Below are positions 1-8,705 of a stretch of DNA of 64,000 nt, piece by piece. A program made the translations under genes and the position numbers. Source of the DNA: Chryseobacterium vrystaatense (GTDB lineage Bacteria > Bacteroidota > Bacteroidia > Flavobacteriales > Weeksellaceae). The notes under the pieces were generated by a model. It saw nothing but the letters and a program-made list of their open reading frames with translations. It ran no database searches and was not told where the DNA came from. Position 1 is the first letter of the stretch. Each line of letters begins with the position of its first letter. The stretch is taken from the NCBI RefSeq assembly GCF_000737765.1, contig NZ_JPRI01000002.1:558001-622000 (forward strand), in the 5' to 3' direction.

Positions 1-554
1 TTCGGATCATTAGCATATTCAATTTTCATTCCATCAGGATCAATAAATTTGATTGGATTATTTACAGTGTAATTATATGGGTTATAGGTTCTGTATATTT
101 CTGCTAGAGGATCCACGACCCCCCATCTTCCAATATCCGGCATATAAAATCTCGCCCCATAATCATACATCCCACTCTCCTGAAGCTCCTTCCCATTGTA
201 CTTGTACTTAAATGAAGGATTACCCAATAAAACATTATATCCCTCATGTTTCAATCCAAAAGGATAATAATTACTCTCTTCAATGATCTCTGCTCCTGAA
301 CCATTTTTAAAGTAGCTTAATCTTGTATTTCCAAGATGATCCGTATAATTATACACATACTTCCCGGTTTCAAAATTAAAATAACCTTCTGCGGTAGGGA
401 AGAATTTCAATGTGCCGTTTTCATACTGAAACCCATTTAAATAATCTGTCGTTTCTGTACCGAAGATCTTTTTCACTTTTACTCCATCTGCACTGTAAAT
501 ATAATCTGTTACTTTGGCATTCTGGGTAACCTTCCACGGCAAATTTAAATTCCC
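1..554 (-). pseudogene. RHS repeat core fragment, 5'-truncated, running off the left edge
   Basis: Read leftward, this stretch translates into a typical RHS-repeat-associated core: YTDHLGNTRLSYF, then YYPFGLKHEGYN, then YDYGARFYMPDIGRWGVVDP and NPIKFIDPDG. This is the end of the conserved shell that precedes a variable toxin tip. The tip itself lies beyond position 1. The frame is open only back to a stop at 582-584 and has no plausible start codon. Homology-like sequence begins abruptly near 554, next to a 15-bp palindrome. I therefore read it as a displaced, orphan RHS C-terminal cassette rather than a complete rhs gene. RHS proteins are secreted polymorphic toxins whose core encapsulates the toxin domain. 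The identity as RHS is firm; the pseudogene status is inferred from the missing 5' part. Confidence 0.85.
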
Positions 555-555
555 A

Positions 556-570
556 CACGATACAATCGTG
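556..570. repeat. Short perfect palindrome at the RHS truncation point
   Basis: CACGAT-ACA-ATCGTG sits exactly where the RHS-like reading frame begins. It may mark a recombination junction or be chance; it is too short to be a convincing terminator and has no T-tract on either side. Confidence 0.35.
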
Positions 571-612
571 CGTGAGCAGGGTTATATTTATTAATGTCAT
601 TAATTAATAAAA

Positions 613-1011
613 CTATTTTTCATTTTTATCAGGTCTAATTATTTTTAAAGAAATAGAAAAGCTTAAAAGAATACTTATTAAAAATATGATGGTGAAATAA
701 TTAGCATTTAAAGCAAAAGTAAATAAATCTAAGATTATATTCTTATGTTTAAGTATATATACAGTTATTGAGAATATAGTTATAGAAATCAAAATGAATA
801 AAAACCACTTTAATCTAATAACTTCAAAGTAATTAAAAATAGATAGTATTAGACCATCTAAAACAAATCCAATACAAAAATACATGATGCAAAAATAAAA
901 AGTATAAGCAAACATTTCAGTACCATACCCTTCAAAAATATAAACTATTATTAGAGGTAATAGAAATAATAGAATATGATATAATAAGTTAAATAATATT
1001 GTTCTTTTCAT
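613..1011 (-). CDS. Four-helix membrane protein, possible RHS-tip immunity protein
   Basis: 132 aa, very hydrophobic, with about four transmembrane segments (roughly residues 7-27, 32-55, 65-87 and 100-122) and a short basic tail (RPDKNEK). No family was recognised. It begins 5 bases after the stop of a decayed reading frame that resembles a toxin tip, and it is followed downstream by an RHS core fragment. That order (tip, small membrane protein, next RHS core) is what is seen for immunity genes in RHS orphan arrays, so an immunity role against a membrane-targeting or periplasmic toxin is an inference from position. It is the only intact reading frame in the first 1.9 kb. Very AT-rich compared with the neighbouring efflux genes, which fits horizontally acquired DNA. 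Confidence 0.6.
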   Translation of the reverse strand: MKRTILFNLLYHILLFLLPLIIVYIFEGYGTEMFAYTFYFCIMYFCIGFVLDGLILSIFNYFEVIRLKWFLFILISITIFSITVYILKHKNIILDLFTFALNANYFTIIFLISILLSFSISLKIIRPDKNEK

Positions 1012-1016
1012 TATGA

Positions 1017-1165
1017 CTATTGTGTAAAAGTTACAAAAGTTCTATTTTCTGTTGTTTTTTCCCACTCACCTGGTAAACTTCCCTGTTTGAGTAATCATCC
1101 CCATTATAATGATTTAAATATTTTTCAATATCATTCTGTTTCAGTTTATTTTGCTGCCTTATCAT
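1017..1165 (-). pseudogene. Decayed toxin-tip-like tail (frameshifted)
   Basis: Two overlapping frames join into one protein-like tail: NDIEKYLNHYNGDDYSN in one frame, then GSLPGEWEKTTENRTFVTF in another, ending at a stop at 1017-1019. The shift lies around 1085-1095. No start codon with a convincing upstream context is left. It directly precedes the intact membrane protein at 613-1011, so it probably was the C-terminal end of an RHS toxin tip. Family unknown. Confidence 0.4.
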
Positions 1166-1195
1166 GTGGGATGATAGGGCTCTATAACAATTATT

Positions 1196-1452
1196 TTACA
1201 GCAATCCGTATAAAATGCACCTTCCTTTTTTATCATAAAAATAGGTTTTATAACATTCTCCTATTCACTGACATAATAATTAAAGTGTCATATCGATTAA
1301 GCACATAAAATAATCCTGCGTTTTGAGATATTTCTTTGTTTGTAATATCGGTTGCTTCTAGATTTTATTATATATCTCATCTGAACTAAAATAAGGATTC
1401 TTAGCTTCCTTTTCACAAGAATTTAGTAGTACTAATGGGATTTTTTTTTCAT
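1196..1452 (-). pseudogene. Broken small lipoprotein, possible lost immunity gene
   Basis: The ATG at 1450-1452 is followed by a run of nine A. Read as it stands, the frame stops after six codons; one extra A would give MKKKIPLVLLNSCEKEAKNP, a lipoprotein start with a lipobox-like LLNSC. Further frame changes are needed to continue through EATDITNKEISQNAGLFYVL and KTYFYDKKGRCILYGLL to a stop at 1196-1198. The ATG overlaps the stop of the preceding remnant as ATGA, suggesting past translational coupling. Small lipoproteins are common immunity partners of RHS/T6-like toxins, but this role is inferred only from position. Confidence 0.45.
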
Positions 1453-1737
1453 TTTCTCAATTTTTCTAAATTAATTGTACTACCAACAGGCATTGGTCTA
1501 TTTACACCAGATTTGCCTGGATAAAATTTAGACGATGTCTCATTATAATAATTGTACTTCCCAAGATGTTTACCCTGCTTTGAATACATAAATGGAATTA
1601 TTTGCTGCAAATACAAATACATTGACTGCATCAGAAGCATTAGTCGTACGAGTTCTATTCACTCCTAAAGGAAATGCTTTTTGCACTATTTTAAAGTATA
1701 TTGAAGAAGGTACTTCATGACTGCTCCCTAATATCAT
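1449..1737 (-). pseudogene. Decayed toxin-tip-like ORF (frameshifted)
   Basis: One frame reads VPSSIYFKIVQKAFPLGVNR and on to AANNSIYVFKAG before a stop; the continuation KHLGKYNYYNETSSKFYPG, then GVNRPMPVGSTINLEKLRK is in the next frame and ends at 1449. Joining the two at about 1575-1585 gives a single basic, Gly/Tyr-rich C-terminal-like segment of about 90 aa. It is not recognised as a known toxin family. Followed with a 4-bp stop/start overlap by a broken lipoprotein gene. Confidence 0.4.
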
Positions 1738-1895
1738 GAGTAAATAGAAACAAAGTGTAAAAAGATTAATACTCTTCTAGTATTATTTTCATTTATTAAT
1801 TATTGATATTCCGGCAATCCCTATTTTAATGTAGGTAGTTCATAAAACTAAAACACAAATATAACCACGAAAACCTACAAAACCCGTCGCATAAA

Positions 1896-1932
1896 AACAA
1901 AAAGGGCCAATCCCCGAAAGGATCAGCCCAAA
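1896..1932 (-). terminator. Terminator of the RND efflux operon
   Basis: GGGC..ATCC / GGAT..GCCC hairpin with loop CCGAAA, followed on the minus strand by a run of T. It lies about 40 bases after the stop of the outer-membrane factor gene. Confidence 0.7.
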
Positions 1933-1967
1933 ACATTAACTGTTTATATTGATAGAATTATGATTTC

Positions 1968-3410
1968 TTATTTCCAGCCACCGCCTAAACTTTTGTAAAT
2001 ATCTACAACCGTGCTCAGCTGTTTCTGTTTAGCTTCGATCAGCTCCATTTTAGCATCAAGAGCATCTCTTTGATTCAGTAGAACTTCAAGATAATCTGCC
2101 CTTGAATTCTTAAACAATTGATTCGCAATATCAATAGACTGATCTAAAGCTTTGGTTTCCTGGGATTTCATCTGATAATACTGGTCTATATTTTTAACCT
2201 TAGACATCAGATTCGCTACATCAAGATAAGCATGCAAAATCGTTTTATCATACTCATATAGTGATTGGATCTGTTTGGCATCAGCTGTCTGGAAATTGGC
2301 TTTGATCGCACTTTTGTTAATAAGCGGACCCGCCAGTTCTCCTGCCAGATTGTAAGCCATAGATTCCGGCAATTTAACCAGATAAGAAGGTTTGAATGCT
2401 TCCAATCCTAAAGTGGCAGAAATTTCAAGTGAAGGATAAAATTCTTTTCTCGCTGCCTGAACATCCAGTTTTGCTGCTTTTAATTCCAATTCAGCCTGTT
2501 TGATATCGGGACGGTTAGCCAATAACTGTGATGGAATACCTGTATAAACAGTCTGTGGCATCGTAGACATAAAGCTCTCCTTTGTTCTTACGATAGGCTG
2601 TGGATATCTTCCCAGAAGCGCATTGATCTGATTTTCTTTCTCAGTGATCTCCTGACGGATGGTATATTCTGAAGCTTTGGATTTTGCCAGTTCAGCTTCA
2701 AATTTTTTCACCGCCAATTCTGTCGCAGCGGCTGCCTCTTTCTGAATTTTGGAAATCTCCAGCGCTCTTTCCTGCAGTTTGATGTACTGCTGAATGATAT
2801 CCAGCTGGTTATCCAATGCCAGCAATTCATAATAATTGTCTGCTACTTCTTCAATAAGATTGGACAGAACGAAGTTTTTCCCTTCTACCGTAGAAAGGTA
2901 GTGCGCAACAGCTGCTTCCTTTTCAGTTCTGAGTTTTTTCCAGATATCAATTTCCCAGTTGGCCATCAGCCCACCTTCAAAATTACCCAACGGATCCGGC
3001 ATTTCTCTTCCCGGTTCTATTTCCGTCGTAGCATCGCCTGCTCCTTCACTGGTATAACGGCCGGCTTTTTTAACGCCTGCACCAATTCCTGCTGAAACAG
3101 TTGGTGTCAGTTTTCCTTTTTTAGCTAAAACACCACTTTTTGCAATTTCAATTTCCTGAAGAGTGATCAGTAATTCCTGATTGTTTTTTAAAGCCGTTTC
3201 TATTAAGCTTACCAGATTAGGATCTGTAAAAAACTGTCTCCACGGAGTTGTTCCGCTATTGGCATTAGCATCCTGCTGTTCCTCCTGATTAAAATTCTGA
3301 GGCAGGTTTTCTTTTACTTCATCTTTTATCACGGTAGCCATTGGAGCTCTACAGCCTGTGAGTACAAGCGATAGAGCGATGGCTGCTATATATTTATTAT
3401 AAATCTTCAT
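1968..3410 (-). CDS. RND efflux outer-membrane factor (TolC/OprM/NodT family lipoprotein)
   Basis: About 480 aa. Signal peptide ends in a lipobox (LVLTGC, Cys20 from the chosen start), then two repeated OEP domains made of long helices. Conserved OMF features include LLANRPDIKQAELELKAAK and ARKEFYPSLEISATLGL. It forms the trimeric outer-membrane channel that receives substrates from the inner-membrane pump. The start at 3410 gives a clean signal peptide (MKIYNKYIAAIALS); an alternative Met lies three codons upstream. The gene overlaps the 3' end of the pump gene, so it is the last cistron of a three-gene operon (fusion protein, pump, channel). Substrates cannot be told from sequence. Confidence 0.93.
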   Translation of the reverse strand: MKIYNKYIAAIALSLVLTGCRAPMATVIKDEVKENLPQNFNQEEQQDANANSGTTPWRQFFTDPNLVSLIETALKNNQELLITLQEIEIAKSGVLAKKGKLTPTVSAGIGAGVKKAGRYTSEGAGDATTEIEPGREMPDPLGNFEGGLMANWEIDIWKKLRTEKEAAVAHYLSTVEGKNFVLSNLIEEVADNYYELLALDNQLDIIQQYIKLQERALEISKIQKEAAAATELAVKKFEAELAKSKASEYTIRQEITEKENQINALLGRYPQPIVRTKESFMSTMPQTVYTGIPSQLLANRPDIKQAELELKAAKLDVQAARKEFYPSLEISATLGLEAFKPSYLVKLPESMAYNLAGELAGPLINKSAIKANFQTADAKQIQSLYEYDKTILHAYLDVANLMSKVKNIDQYYQMKSQETKALDQSIDIANQLFKNSRADYLEVLLNQRDALDAKMELIEAKQKQLSTVVDIYKSLGGGWK

Positions 3411-6400
3411 GTTTGTCATCGTGTTGATAAGGTTCAGTTTGTTCTGTTAAAGGATTCTCCTCTTCATATCTTGCCAGTCTCGATTTCTCTGCGATGGTTC
3501 CGAAAATATAATACAGCCCCGGAATAATCATCAGTCCGAAAATAGTTCCAATCAACATTCCTCCTGCTGCGGCAGTACCAATAGTACGGTTTCCTACAGC
3601 TCCAGGCCCGGTAGCCATTACCAACGGAATAAGGCCCGCTATAAATGCAAATGAAGTCATCAGGATCGGACGGAAACGAATCGCAGCCCCTTCGATAGCT
3701 GCCTGCGCTACAGGAATTCCCTCCTCTGCTTTCTTCTGAACGGCAAATTCTACGATCAATACAGCATTTTTACCCAATAGACCTATCAACATGACCATCG
3801 CTACCTGAGCGTAAATGTTGTTTTCAAGACCTAGTAATTTCAAGCATAAAAATGCTCCGAAAATACCCGTAGGAAGTGATAGAATCACCGGTAACGGCAG
3901 AATAAAACTTTCATACTGCGCAGCAAGGATCAGATAAACAAATCCAAGACAAACCAGGAAGATAAATACGGCCTCATTTCCTCTGCTTACTTCGTCCTTC
4001 GAGATACCAGCCCAGTCGATACCGAAGCCTCTAGGAAGTGTTTTATCTGCAACCTCCTGAATTGCTTTAATAGCCTGTCCGCTACTGTATCCCGGTGCAG
4101 GAGTTCCACTTACTTCTGCCGAATTATACATATTATGTCTTGTGATCTCTGATAATCCATATACCTTTTGCATTCTCATAAAATCCGAATACGGAACCAT
4201 CTGTTCCTTATCGTTTTTCACATAGAGCTTCAGTAGATCCGTAGGCAGAGCACGGTATTGCGGTCCAGCCTGTACAATGACTTTATACGGTCTGTCGAAA
4301 CGGATGAAACTCGTCTCATAGTTGGAACCTATTAACGTAGATAGGTTATCCATCGCACTTTGTATCGTTACTCCTTTCTGCTCAGCAAGGTCGTTGTCCA
4401 CCTTCAGCATATACTGCGGGAAACTTGCAGAATAGAATGTAAATGCTGAGCCTAGTTCGGGGCGTTTCTTCAATTCTTTAACAAAATCATTACTTACCTG
4501 CTCCATTTTATGATAATCTCCACTTCCGGCTTTATCCAGCAGACGGAGTTCGAAACCTCCAGCAGCACCATAGCCCGGAATGGAAGGCGGTTGGAAGAAT
4601 TCTATATTGGCACCCGGAATATTCTTGGCTTTTTCCTCGAGTTTTTCAATGATCTCTGCAGCAGATTCTTTACGCTCTTCCCAACTTTTAAGGTTGATCA
4701 GACAGGTTCCTGAGTTGGATCCTGTACCTTCTGTAAGGATTTCATATCCTGCCAGTGAAGAAACAGACTGCACGCCATCAATATCTTCAGATTCTCTTAA
4801 TAATTCTTTAGCGATCTGATTGGTTCTTTCCAACGTTGAGCCCGGAGGCGTCTGGATAATCGCATAAATCATTCCCTGATCTTCTGCCGGAATAAATCCT
4901 GAAGGAAGAGAGTTGCTCAAGAAGAAAGTACAGGCACAGAATGCCAGTAACAACGGAAGGGTAATCGATTTTTTCTTAACTGTTTTGTTAAGCATTTTCT
5001 CATATCTTCCGGCTCCTTTCGTGAATATATTGTTGAATTTATCTAAGAAAACGGTAATCGGTGTTTTCTTCTTAGCTTTTCCGTGATTGTTTCTTAAGAT
5101 CAAAGCACATAAAGCCGGAGTCAGTGTTAAAGCTACCACCCCGGAAAGGATGATCGCAGAAGCCATCGTAATGGAGAACTGACGGTAAAATACTCCTACC
5201 GGACCGGACATAAATGCAATGGGAATAAATACCGAGGCCATTACCAACGTGATCGCGATAATCGCCCCACTGATCTCATGCATCGCTTCTTCTGTAGCTT
5301 TCAATGGAGAAAGTCCTTTCTCTTCCATCTTGGCGTGAACCGCTTCAATCACCACAATCGCATCATCGACGACGACCCCGATGGCCATTACCAATGCAAA
5401 AAGTGAAATCATGTTTAAAGTAATTCCAAAGGCAGACATGACAGCAAATGTACCTACCAGTGAAACCGGAACCGCCAGCGCCGGGATTAAGGTTGAACGC
5501 CAGTCTCCAAGGAACAGGAATACCACGATTGCCACAAGGATAAAGGCTTCAAAAAGGGTATGAATTACCTTTTCCATAGAAGCATCCAGGAATCTTGAAA
5601 CGTCATAACTGATGTCGTAATGCATTCCTTTCGGGAAGTTATTTTTCTCAAGATCTTTCATCAAAGTTTTCACATTTTTGATAACGTCACTTGCATTGGA
5701 ACCGTAAGACTGTTTCACGGTAATTGCAGCAGATGGCTTTCCATTCAGTGTAGAATAGATATCATACATTGATGAACCGAATTCTATATCTGCTACATCT
5801 TTTAATCTTACAAATTCTCCACCTGCTTTCGCTTTTAAGATAATATTTCCATAATCTTTTTCAGTGTTGAAACGTCCGGAATATTTTAAGATATACTCAA
5901 ATGACTGAGAACGCTTTCCTGAACTTTCTCCTGTTTTACCAGGGGAAGCTTCTAAACTCTGTTGGTTCAAAGATTCCATTACTTCGTCTGCAGAAATATT
6001 GTATGCGGTAAGTCTGTCCGGTTTAAGCCAGATACGCATAGCATATTCACGGGTTCCCAGGATATCTGCGAAACCTACTCCACTTACCCTTCTCAATTCG
6101 GACATCACGTTGATATCAGCATAGTTGAAAAGGAATTTCTGGTCAGCCTTAGGATCGTCGCTGTACAGGTTAATGTACATCAACATATTGGGTTCTTCAC
6201 GGGTAATTTTTACCCCTTCACGCACTACCAAAGGAGGCAGCTTGTTGACTACTGAAGATACACGGTTTTGAACGTTTACTGCGGCTACATTGGGATCTGT
6301 TCCAAGATCAAATACGATCTGAATAGATGCTTCCCCGTCGTTACCGGCATCGGACGTCATATATTTCATACCCGGGACTCCGTTCAGACCTCTTTCGAGG

Positions 6401-6591
6401 GGAATAACTACCGATTTAATCAATAGTTCGTTGTTGGCTCCCGGATATTCTGCGGTGATATTTACTTTAGGGGGTGAAATGGAGGGAAACTGAGTCACCG
6501 GAAGTTTTACCAGTGACAGAACCCCCATAAATACGATGATCAGTGAGATCACGATAGACAGAACAGGTCTGCGGATGAATTTCTTAAACAT
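3397..6591 (-). CDS. RND multidrug efflux permease, HAE1 family (AcrB/MexB-like)
   Basis: 1064 aa, the usual length for HAE1 pumps. Begins MFKKFIRRPVLSIVISLIIV (first transmembrane helix), with a large periplasmic loop containing the pore motifs, a 6-helix block, a second periplasmic loop and a C-terminal helix block. The proton-relay pair Asp409-Asp410 is present in GVVVDDAIVVIE. It exports lipophilic drugs or bile-type compounds using the proton gradient. The stop overlaps the outer-membrane factor start, and the fusion protein gene ends 22 bases upstream. No local regulator of the TetR or AraC type is found next to the operon. Assignment to family is firm; substrate unknown. Confidence 0.96.
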   Translation of the reverse strand: MFKKFIRRPVLSIVISLIIVFMGVLSLVKLPVTQFPSISPPKVNITAEYPGANNELLIKSVVIPLERGLNGVPGMKYMTSDAGNDGEASIQIVFDLGTDPNVAAVNVQNRVSSVVNKLPPLVVREGVKITREEPNMLMYINLYSDDPKADQKFLFNYADINVMSELRRVSGVGFADILGTREYAMRIWLKPDRLTAYNISADEVMESLNQQSLEASPGKTGESSGKRSQSFEYILKYSGRFNTEKDYGNIILKAKAGGEFVRLKDVADIEFGSSMYDIYSTLNGKPSAAITVKQSYGSNASDVIKNVKTLMKDLEKNNFPKGMHYDISYDVSRFLDASMEKVIHTLFEAFILVAIVVFLFLGDWRSTLIPALAVPVSLVGTFAVMSAFGITLNMISLFALVMAIGVVVDDAIVVIEAVHAKMEEKGLSPLKATEEAMHEISGAIIAITLVMASVFIPIAFMSGPVGVFYRQFSITMASAIILSGVVALTLTPALCALILRNNHGKAKKKTPITVFLDKFNNIFTKGAGRYEKMLNKTVKKKSITLPLLLAFCACTFFLSNSLPSGFIPAEDQGMIYAIIQTPPGSTLERTNQIAKELLRESEDIDGVQSVSSLAGYEILTEGTGSNSGTCLINLKSWEERKESAAEIIEKLEEKAKNIPGANIEFFQPPSIPGYGAAGGFELRLLDKAGSGDYHKMEQVSNDFVKELKKRPELGSAFTFYSASFPQYMLKVDNDLAEQKGVTIQSAMDNLSTLIGSNYETSFIRFDRPYKVIVQAGPQYRALPTDLLKLYVKNDKEQMVPYSDFMRMQKVYGLSEITRHNMYNSAEVSGTPAPGYSSGQAIKAIQEVADKTLPRGFGIDWAGISKDEVSRGNEAVFIFLVCLGFVYLILAAQYESFILPLPVILSLPTGIFGAFLCLKLLGLENNIYAQVAMVMLIGLLGKNAVLIVEFAVQKKAEEGIPVAQAAIEGAAIRFRPILMTSFAFIAGLIPLVMATGPGAVGNRTIGTAAAGGMLIGTIFGLMIIPGLYYIFGTIAEKSRLARYEEENPLTEQTEPYQHDDKHEDL

Positions 6592-6613
6592 ACTGCTTCG
6601 TTTTACGAGTAGA

Positions 6614-7699
6614 CTACTCTGCTTTTAGTTTCAGTGACTGAAGAACTTTTTTAGGATCCTGGAATTTGGATTGTATTTTCTGGTCATCTTTTACCTTCTG
6701 TACACCTTCTAAAAGGATTTTATCCCCTTCTGCAAGCCCTGAACCTATCACGTAAAGATCCGGCAGTTCGTAAGCCACTTTTATGTTTCTGGATTTTGCC
6801 TTTCCATTTTTATCGATAAGGAAAACATATTTCTGATCCTGAATTTCATACGTCGCTTTCTGTGGAATGATCAGCGCATTATGTACAGGCATCGTCATCT
6901 GTACTTTTCCGGTTTCGCCATTTCTAAGCAGTTTATCCGGGTTAGGGAATTTTGCTCTGAAGGCAATATTTCCTGTTTCATTGTCGAATTCTCCTTCTAT
7001 GGTTTGGATTTCGCCTTTTTGAGGAAGCATTTCCCCATTAGCCATAATCAAAGACACCTCTTTGCTCCCTCTGTCGGCAGCGTGGGTCTGATAAGTTAGA
7101 TATTCAGGCTCTGAAACGTTAAAATAACTGTAAACATTGGTATTATCTGATAAAGAGGTTAGCAAATCTCCTTCGTCTACCAGGCTTCCCAATTTCAAAG
7201 GAATCCTGTTGATCACCCCTGAAAATGGTGCTTTGATATCTGTAAAAGATAAGTGGATCTGAGCCAGTTTCATTTCAGCGTTGGCCGCATCAAGCTTAGC
7301 TTTAGCCATTGCTCTTTCATTTTTAGAAACGATGTTGTTACTTGCCAAAGTACTGGCATTTTTCAATTCTATGGTAGCCTGCTCCACTTCTGCTTTGGCT
7401 TTTAATAATTCTGCCTGATAAAGCTGAGGCATAATTCTGAAAAGGGTTTGCCCTGCCTGAACATACTGACCTTCGTCTACATAAATTTTTTCAAGAAATC
7501 CTTTTTCCTGTGCACGGACTTCGATGTTTTTTACAGATTGGATCTGGGCTACATATTCTTTGTTGATCACCGTGTCCATTTTTACAGGGCTGGTGACGGG
7601 ATATACTGTGGCTTCTTCTTTTTCTTCTTTCTTCTGACTGCAGCCAACAGTCAATAAAAGGGTGCTTATCGCAATGCCTGAGGCAACTCTTTTGATCAT
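6614..7699 (-). CDS. RND efflux periplasmic adaptor (membrane fusion protein, AcrA/MexA-like)
   Basis: 361 aa lipoprotein: lipobox LLTVGC with Cys20. Then barrel-sandwich/lipoyl half (GFLEKIYVDEGQYVQAGQTL), a helical hairpin rich in Ala/Glu/Lys (about residues 90-150), the second lipoyl half (DIKAPFSGVINRIPLKLGSL) and beta-barrel plus membrane-proximal domains. It bridges the pump and the outer-membrane channel. First of the three classical efflux genes; a small membrane-protein gene starts the likely transcript 150 bases upstream. Confidence 0.95.
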   Translation of the reverse strand: MIKRVASGIAISTLLLTVGCSQKKEEKEEATVYPVTSPVKMDTVINKEYVAQIQSVKNIEVRAQEKGFLEKIYVDEGQYVQAGQTLFRIMPQLYQAELLKAKAEVEQATIELKNASTLASNNIVSKNERAMAKAKLDAANAEMKLAQIHLSFTDIKAPFSGVINRIPLKLGSLVDEGDLLTSLSDNTNVYSYFNVSEPEYLTYQTHAADRGSKEVSLIMANGEMLPQKGEIQTIEGEFDNETGNIAFRAKFPNPDKLLRNGETGKVQMTMPVHNALIIPQKATYEIQDQKYVFLIDKNGKAKSRNIKVAYELPDLYVIGSGLAEGDKILLEGVQKVKDDQKIQSKFQDPKKVLQSLKLKAE

Positions 7700-7848
7700 A
7701 ATTCTAGAGTTTAATATAAATCGTTAATGTTTTGAATAGAAATAAAACGGTAATAGAAATCCTGCGTCGTGATGATTACCGACATAGGGAACGCAGTAAA
7801 TCTCCTGACCGGGTTACGGACAGAAAACAGGTGACGAAAAGTGAAATT

Positions 7849-8238
7849 TTAAATTCTGATAGAACGAATCAGAATGAATGTTTTGACATTGGAATACAGC
7901 GAAAGAAAACCATTGAAACCAGGTTTTCTGCTTTTAAAAGAATGAAGACCAAAAATATAGACAAGACTGAATACACTTGCAAAAACAGCAATGATCTGTA
8001 TGGTATCCGACAACTGAAAGTTATCTTCAGTAAGTTCTAAAGTGGAATTATCAATATTGTCTGCCATCTGCTGTACCGAAAGTTTTTCGAAAGTCTGGTT
8101 CAGGCGGTTGGCTTTTTTAGGCATATGATGAGAAACATGACCGGAATAGTCATTTCGAAGTGTTTTGACATCAAGCCTGCTTTCTACTACGAAGAGCAGA
8201 AAAAGGCCAGTCAAAAAATATACTATTAAGTTTCTCAT
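7849..8238 (-). CDS. Small membrane protein upstream of the efflux genes, unknown function
   Basis: About 129 aa from the Met at 8238 (MRNLIVYFLTGLFLLFVVES). Two hydrophobic segments: an N-terminal anchor or signal, and a helix near residues 80-98 (IQIIAVFASVFSLVYIFGL), with a polar segment in between and a basic tail. A TACATTTG promoter-like box at 8249-8256 lies just upstream and overlaps the longer possible start, which supports the shorter form. Gene is in the same direction as the efflux operon, 150 bases upstream, with no terminator seen between, so it may be the first cistron. Not recognised as a regulator or small pump modulator. Confidence 0.6.
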   Translation of the reverse strand: MRNLIVYFLTGLFLLFVVESRLDVKTLRNDYSGHVSHHMPKKANRLNQTFEKLSVQQMADNIDNSTLELTEDNFQLSDTIQIIAVFASVFSLVYIFGLHSFKSRKPGFNGFLSLYSNVKTFILIRSIRI

Positions 8239-8248
8239 TTTGAAGTGG

Positions 8249-8256
8249 CAAATGTA
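8249..8256 (-). promoter_or_regulatory. Bacteroidetes -7 promoter box upstream of the efflux region
   Basis: TACATTTG on the minus strand fits TAnnTTTG, followed by GCC and the ATG of the small membrane protein about 10 bases on. No clear -33 TTG was seen, so the call is moderate. Confidence 0.4.
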
Positions 8257-8259
8257 CAC

Positions 8260-8626
8260 CTAGAAAAGCATACCGTCATAGTAGATTAACAAAATTTAAC
8301 TCTCCTTTAAATAAACTGAATAAGAAATCCCGTATTTATCGTATTACTCATCATCATTTATTTTGAATTAATTAAATATTGAAAAGACTTAAAGGCCATT
8401 TTAATATATTTTCTACGTACGAAATACATTTACTTAAAGAAAAAAAACAGCCAAGAAGACTTAACAATAAGGCATTCTCAAAATTTATCAAAAGATACCA
8501 TTGGTCGGTCATCAAAAGAACTCGGTTTTTCAGTTCACTTTTTTTCATTGAATCTTAAAAAAATAAGCTCCCATAGGTATGATTTAAATCATTTTTTACT
8601 GTGTATCAGCATTATATAATTTTTTA
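8260..8626. other. Intergenic region between efflux operon and lipoprotein genes
   Basis: AT-rich, about 370 bases, stops in all frames. No tRNA, repeat or terminator recognised. Probably holds the divergent regulatory region of the efflux transcript and the plus-strand transcript that begins near 8640. Confidence 0.5.
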
Positions 8627-8634
8627 TACTTTTG
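8627..8634 (+). promoter_or_regulatory. Bacteroidetes -7 promoter box before leader-like ORF
   Basis: TACTTTTG followed by CACC matches TAnnTTTG. The predicted transcript would start about 8640 and carry the 14-codon ORF at 8661 close to its 5' end. The -33 element is weak (TGTG around 8600). Confidence 0.55.
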
Positions 8635-8660
8635 CACCACATTAAAACAACAGATGAACC

Positions 8661-8705
8661 ATGAAAAAAAACTGTACTTTTTCACTCTTAAGACCGGCTG
8701 TTTAA
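8661..8705 (+). CDS. 14-codon leader-peptide-like ORF
   Basis: ATG at 8661 encodes MKKNCTFSLLRPAV and stops at 8703-8705. It lies about 20 bases after the predicted transcription start and 218 bases ahead of the first lipoprotein gene. Position, size and the Lys-Lys start are like attenuator leader peptides, and the tail codons for Leu-Leu-Arg-Pro-Ala-Val are suggestive, but no antiterminator/terminator pair could be drawn with confidence. The downstream stretch 8706-8922 has small inverted repeats (for example GAATC/GATTC around 8752-8769) and no longer ORF. Translation is unproven. Confidence 0.35.
   Translation: MKKNCTFSLLRPAV

Noticed and set aside
1087..1308. 73-codon ORF on the plus strand
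   Set aside because: Antisense to two decayed minus-strand frames; composition and translation show no family features.
7732..8040. 102-codon ORF on the plus strand
   Set aside because: Largely antisense to the small membrane protein at 7849-8238, which has a promoter box and two hydrophobic helices; this one is arginine-rich with no features.
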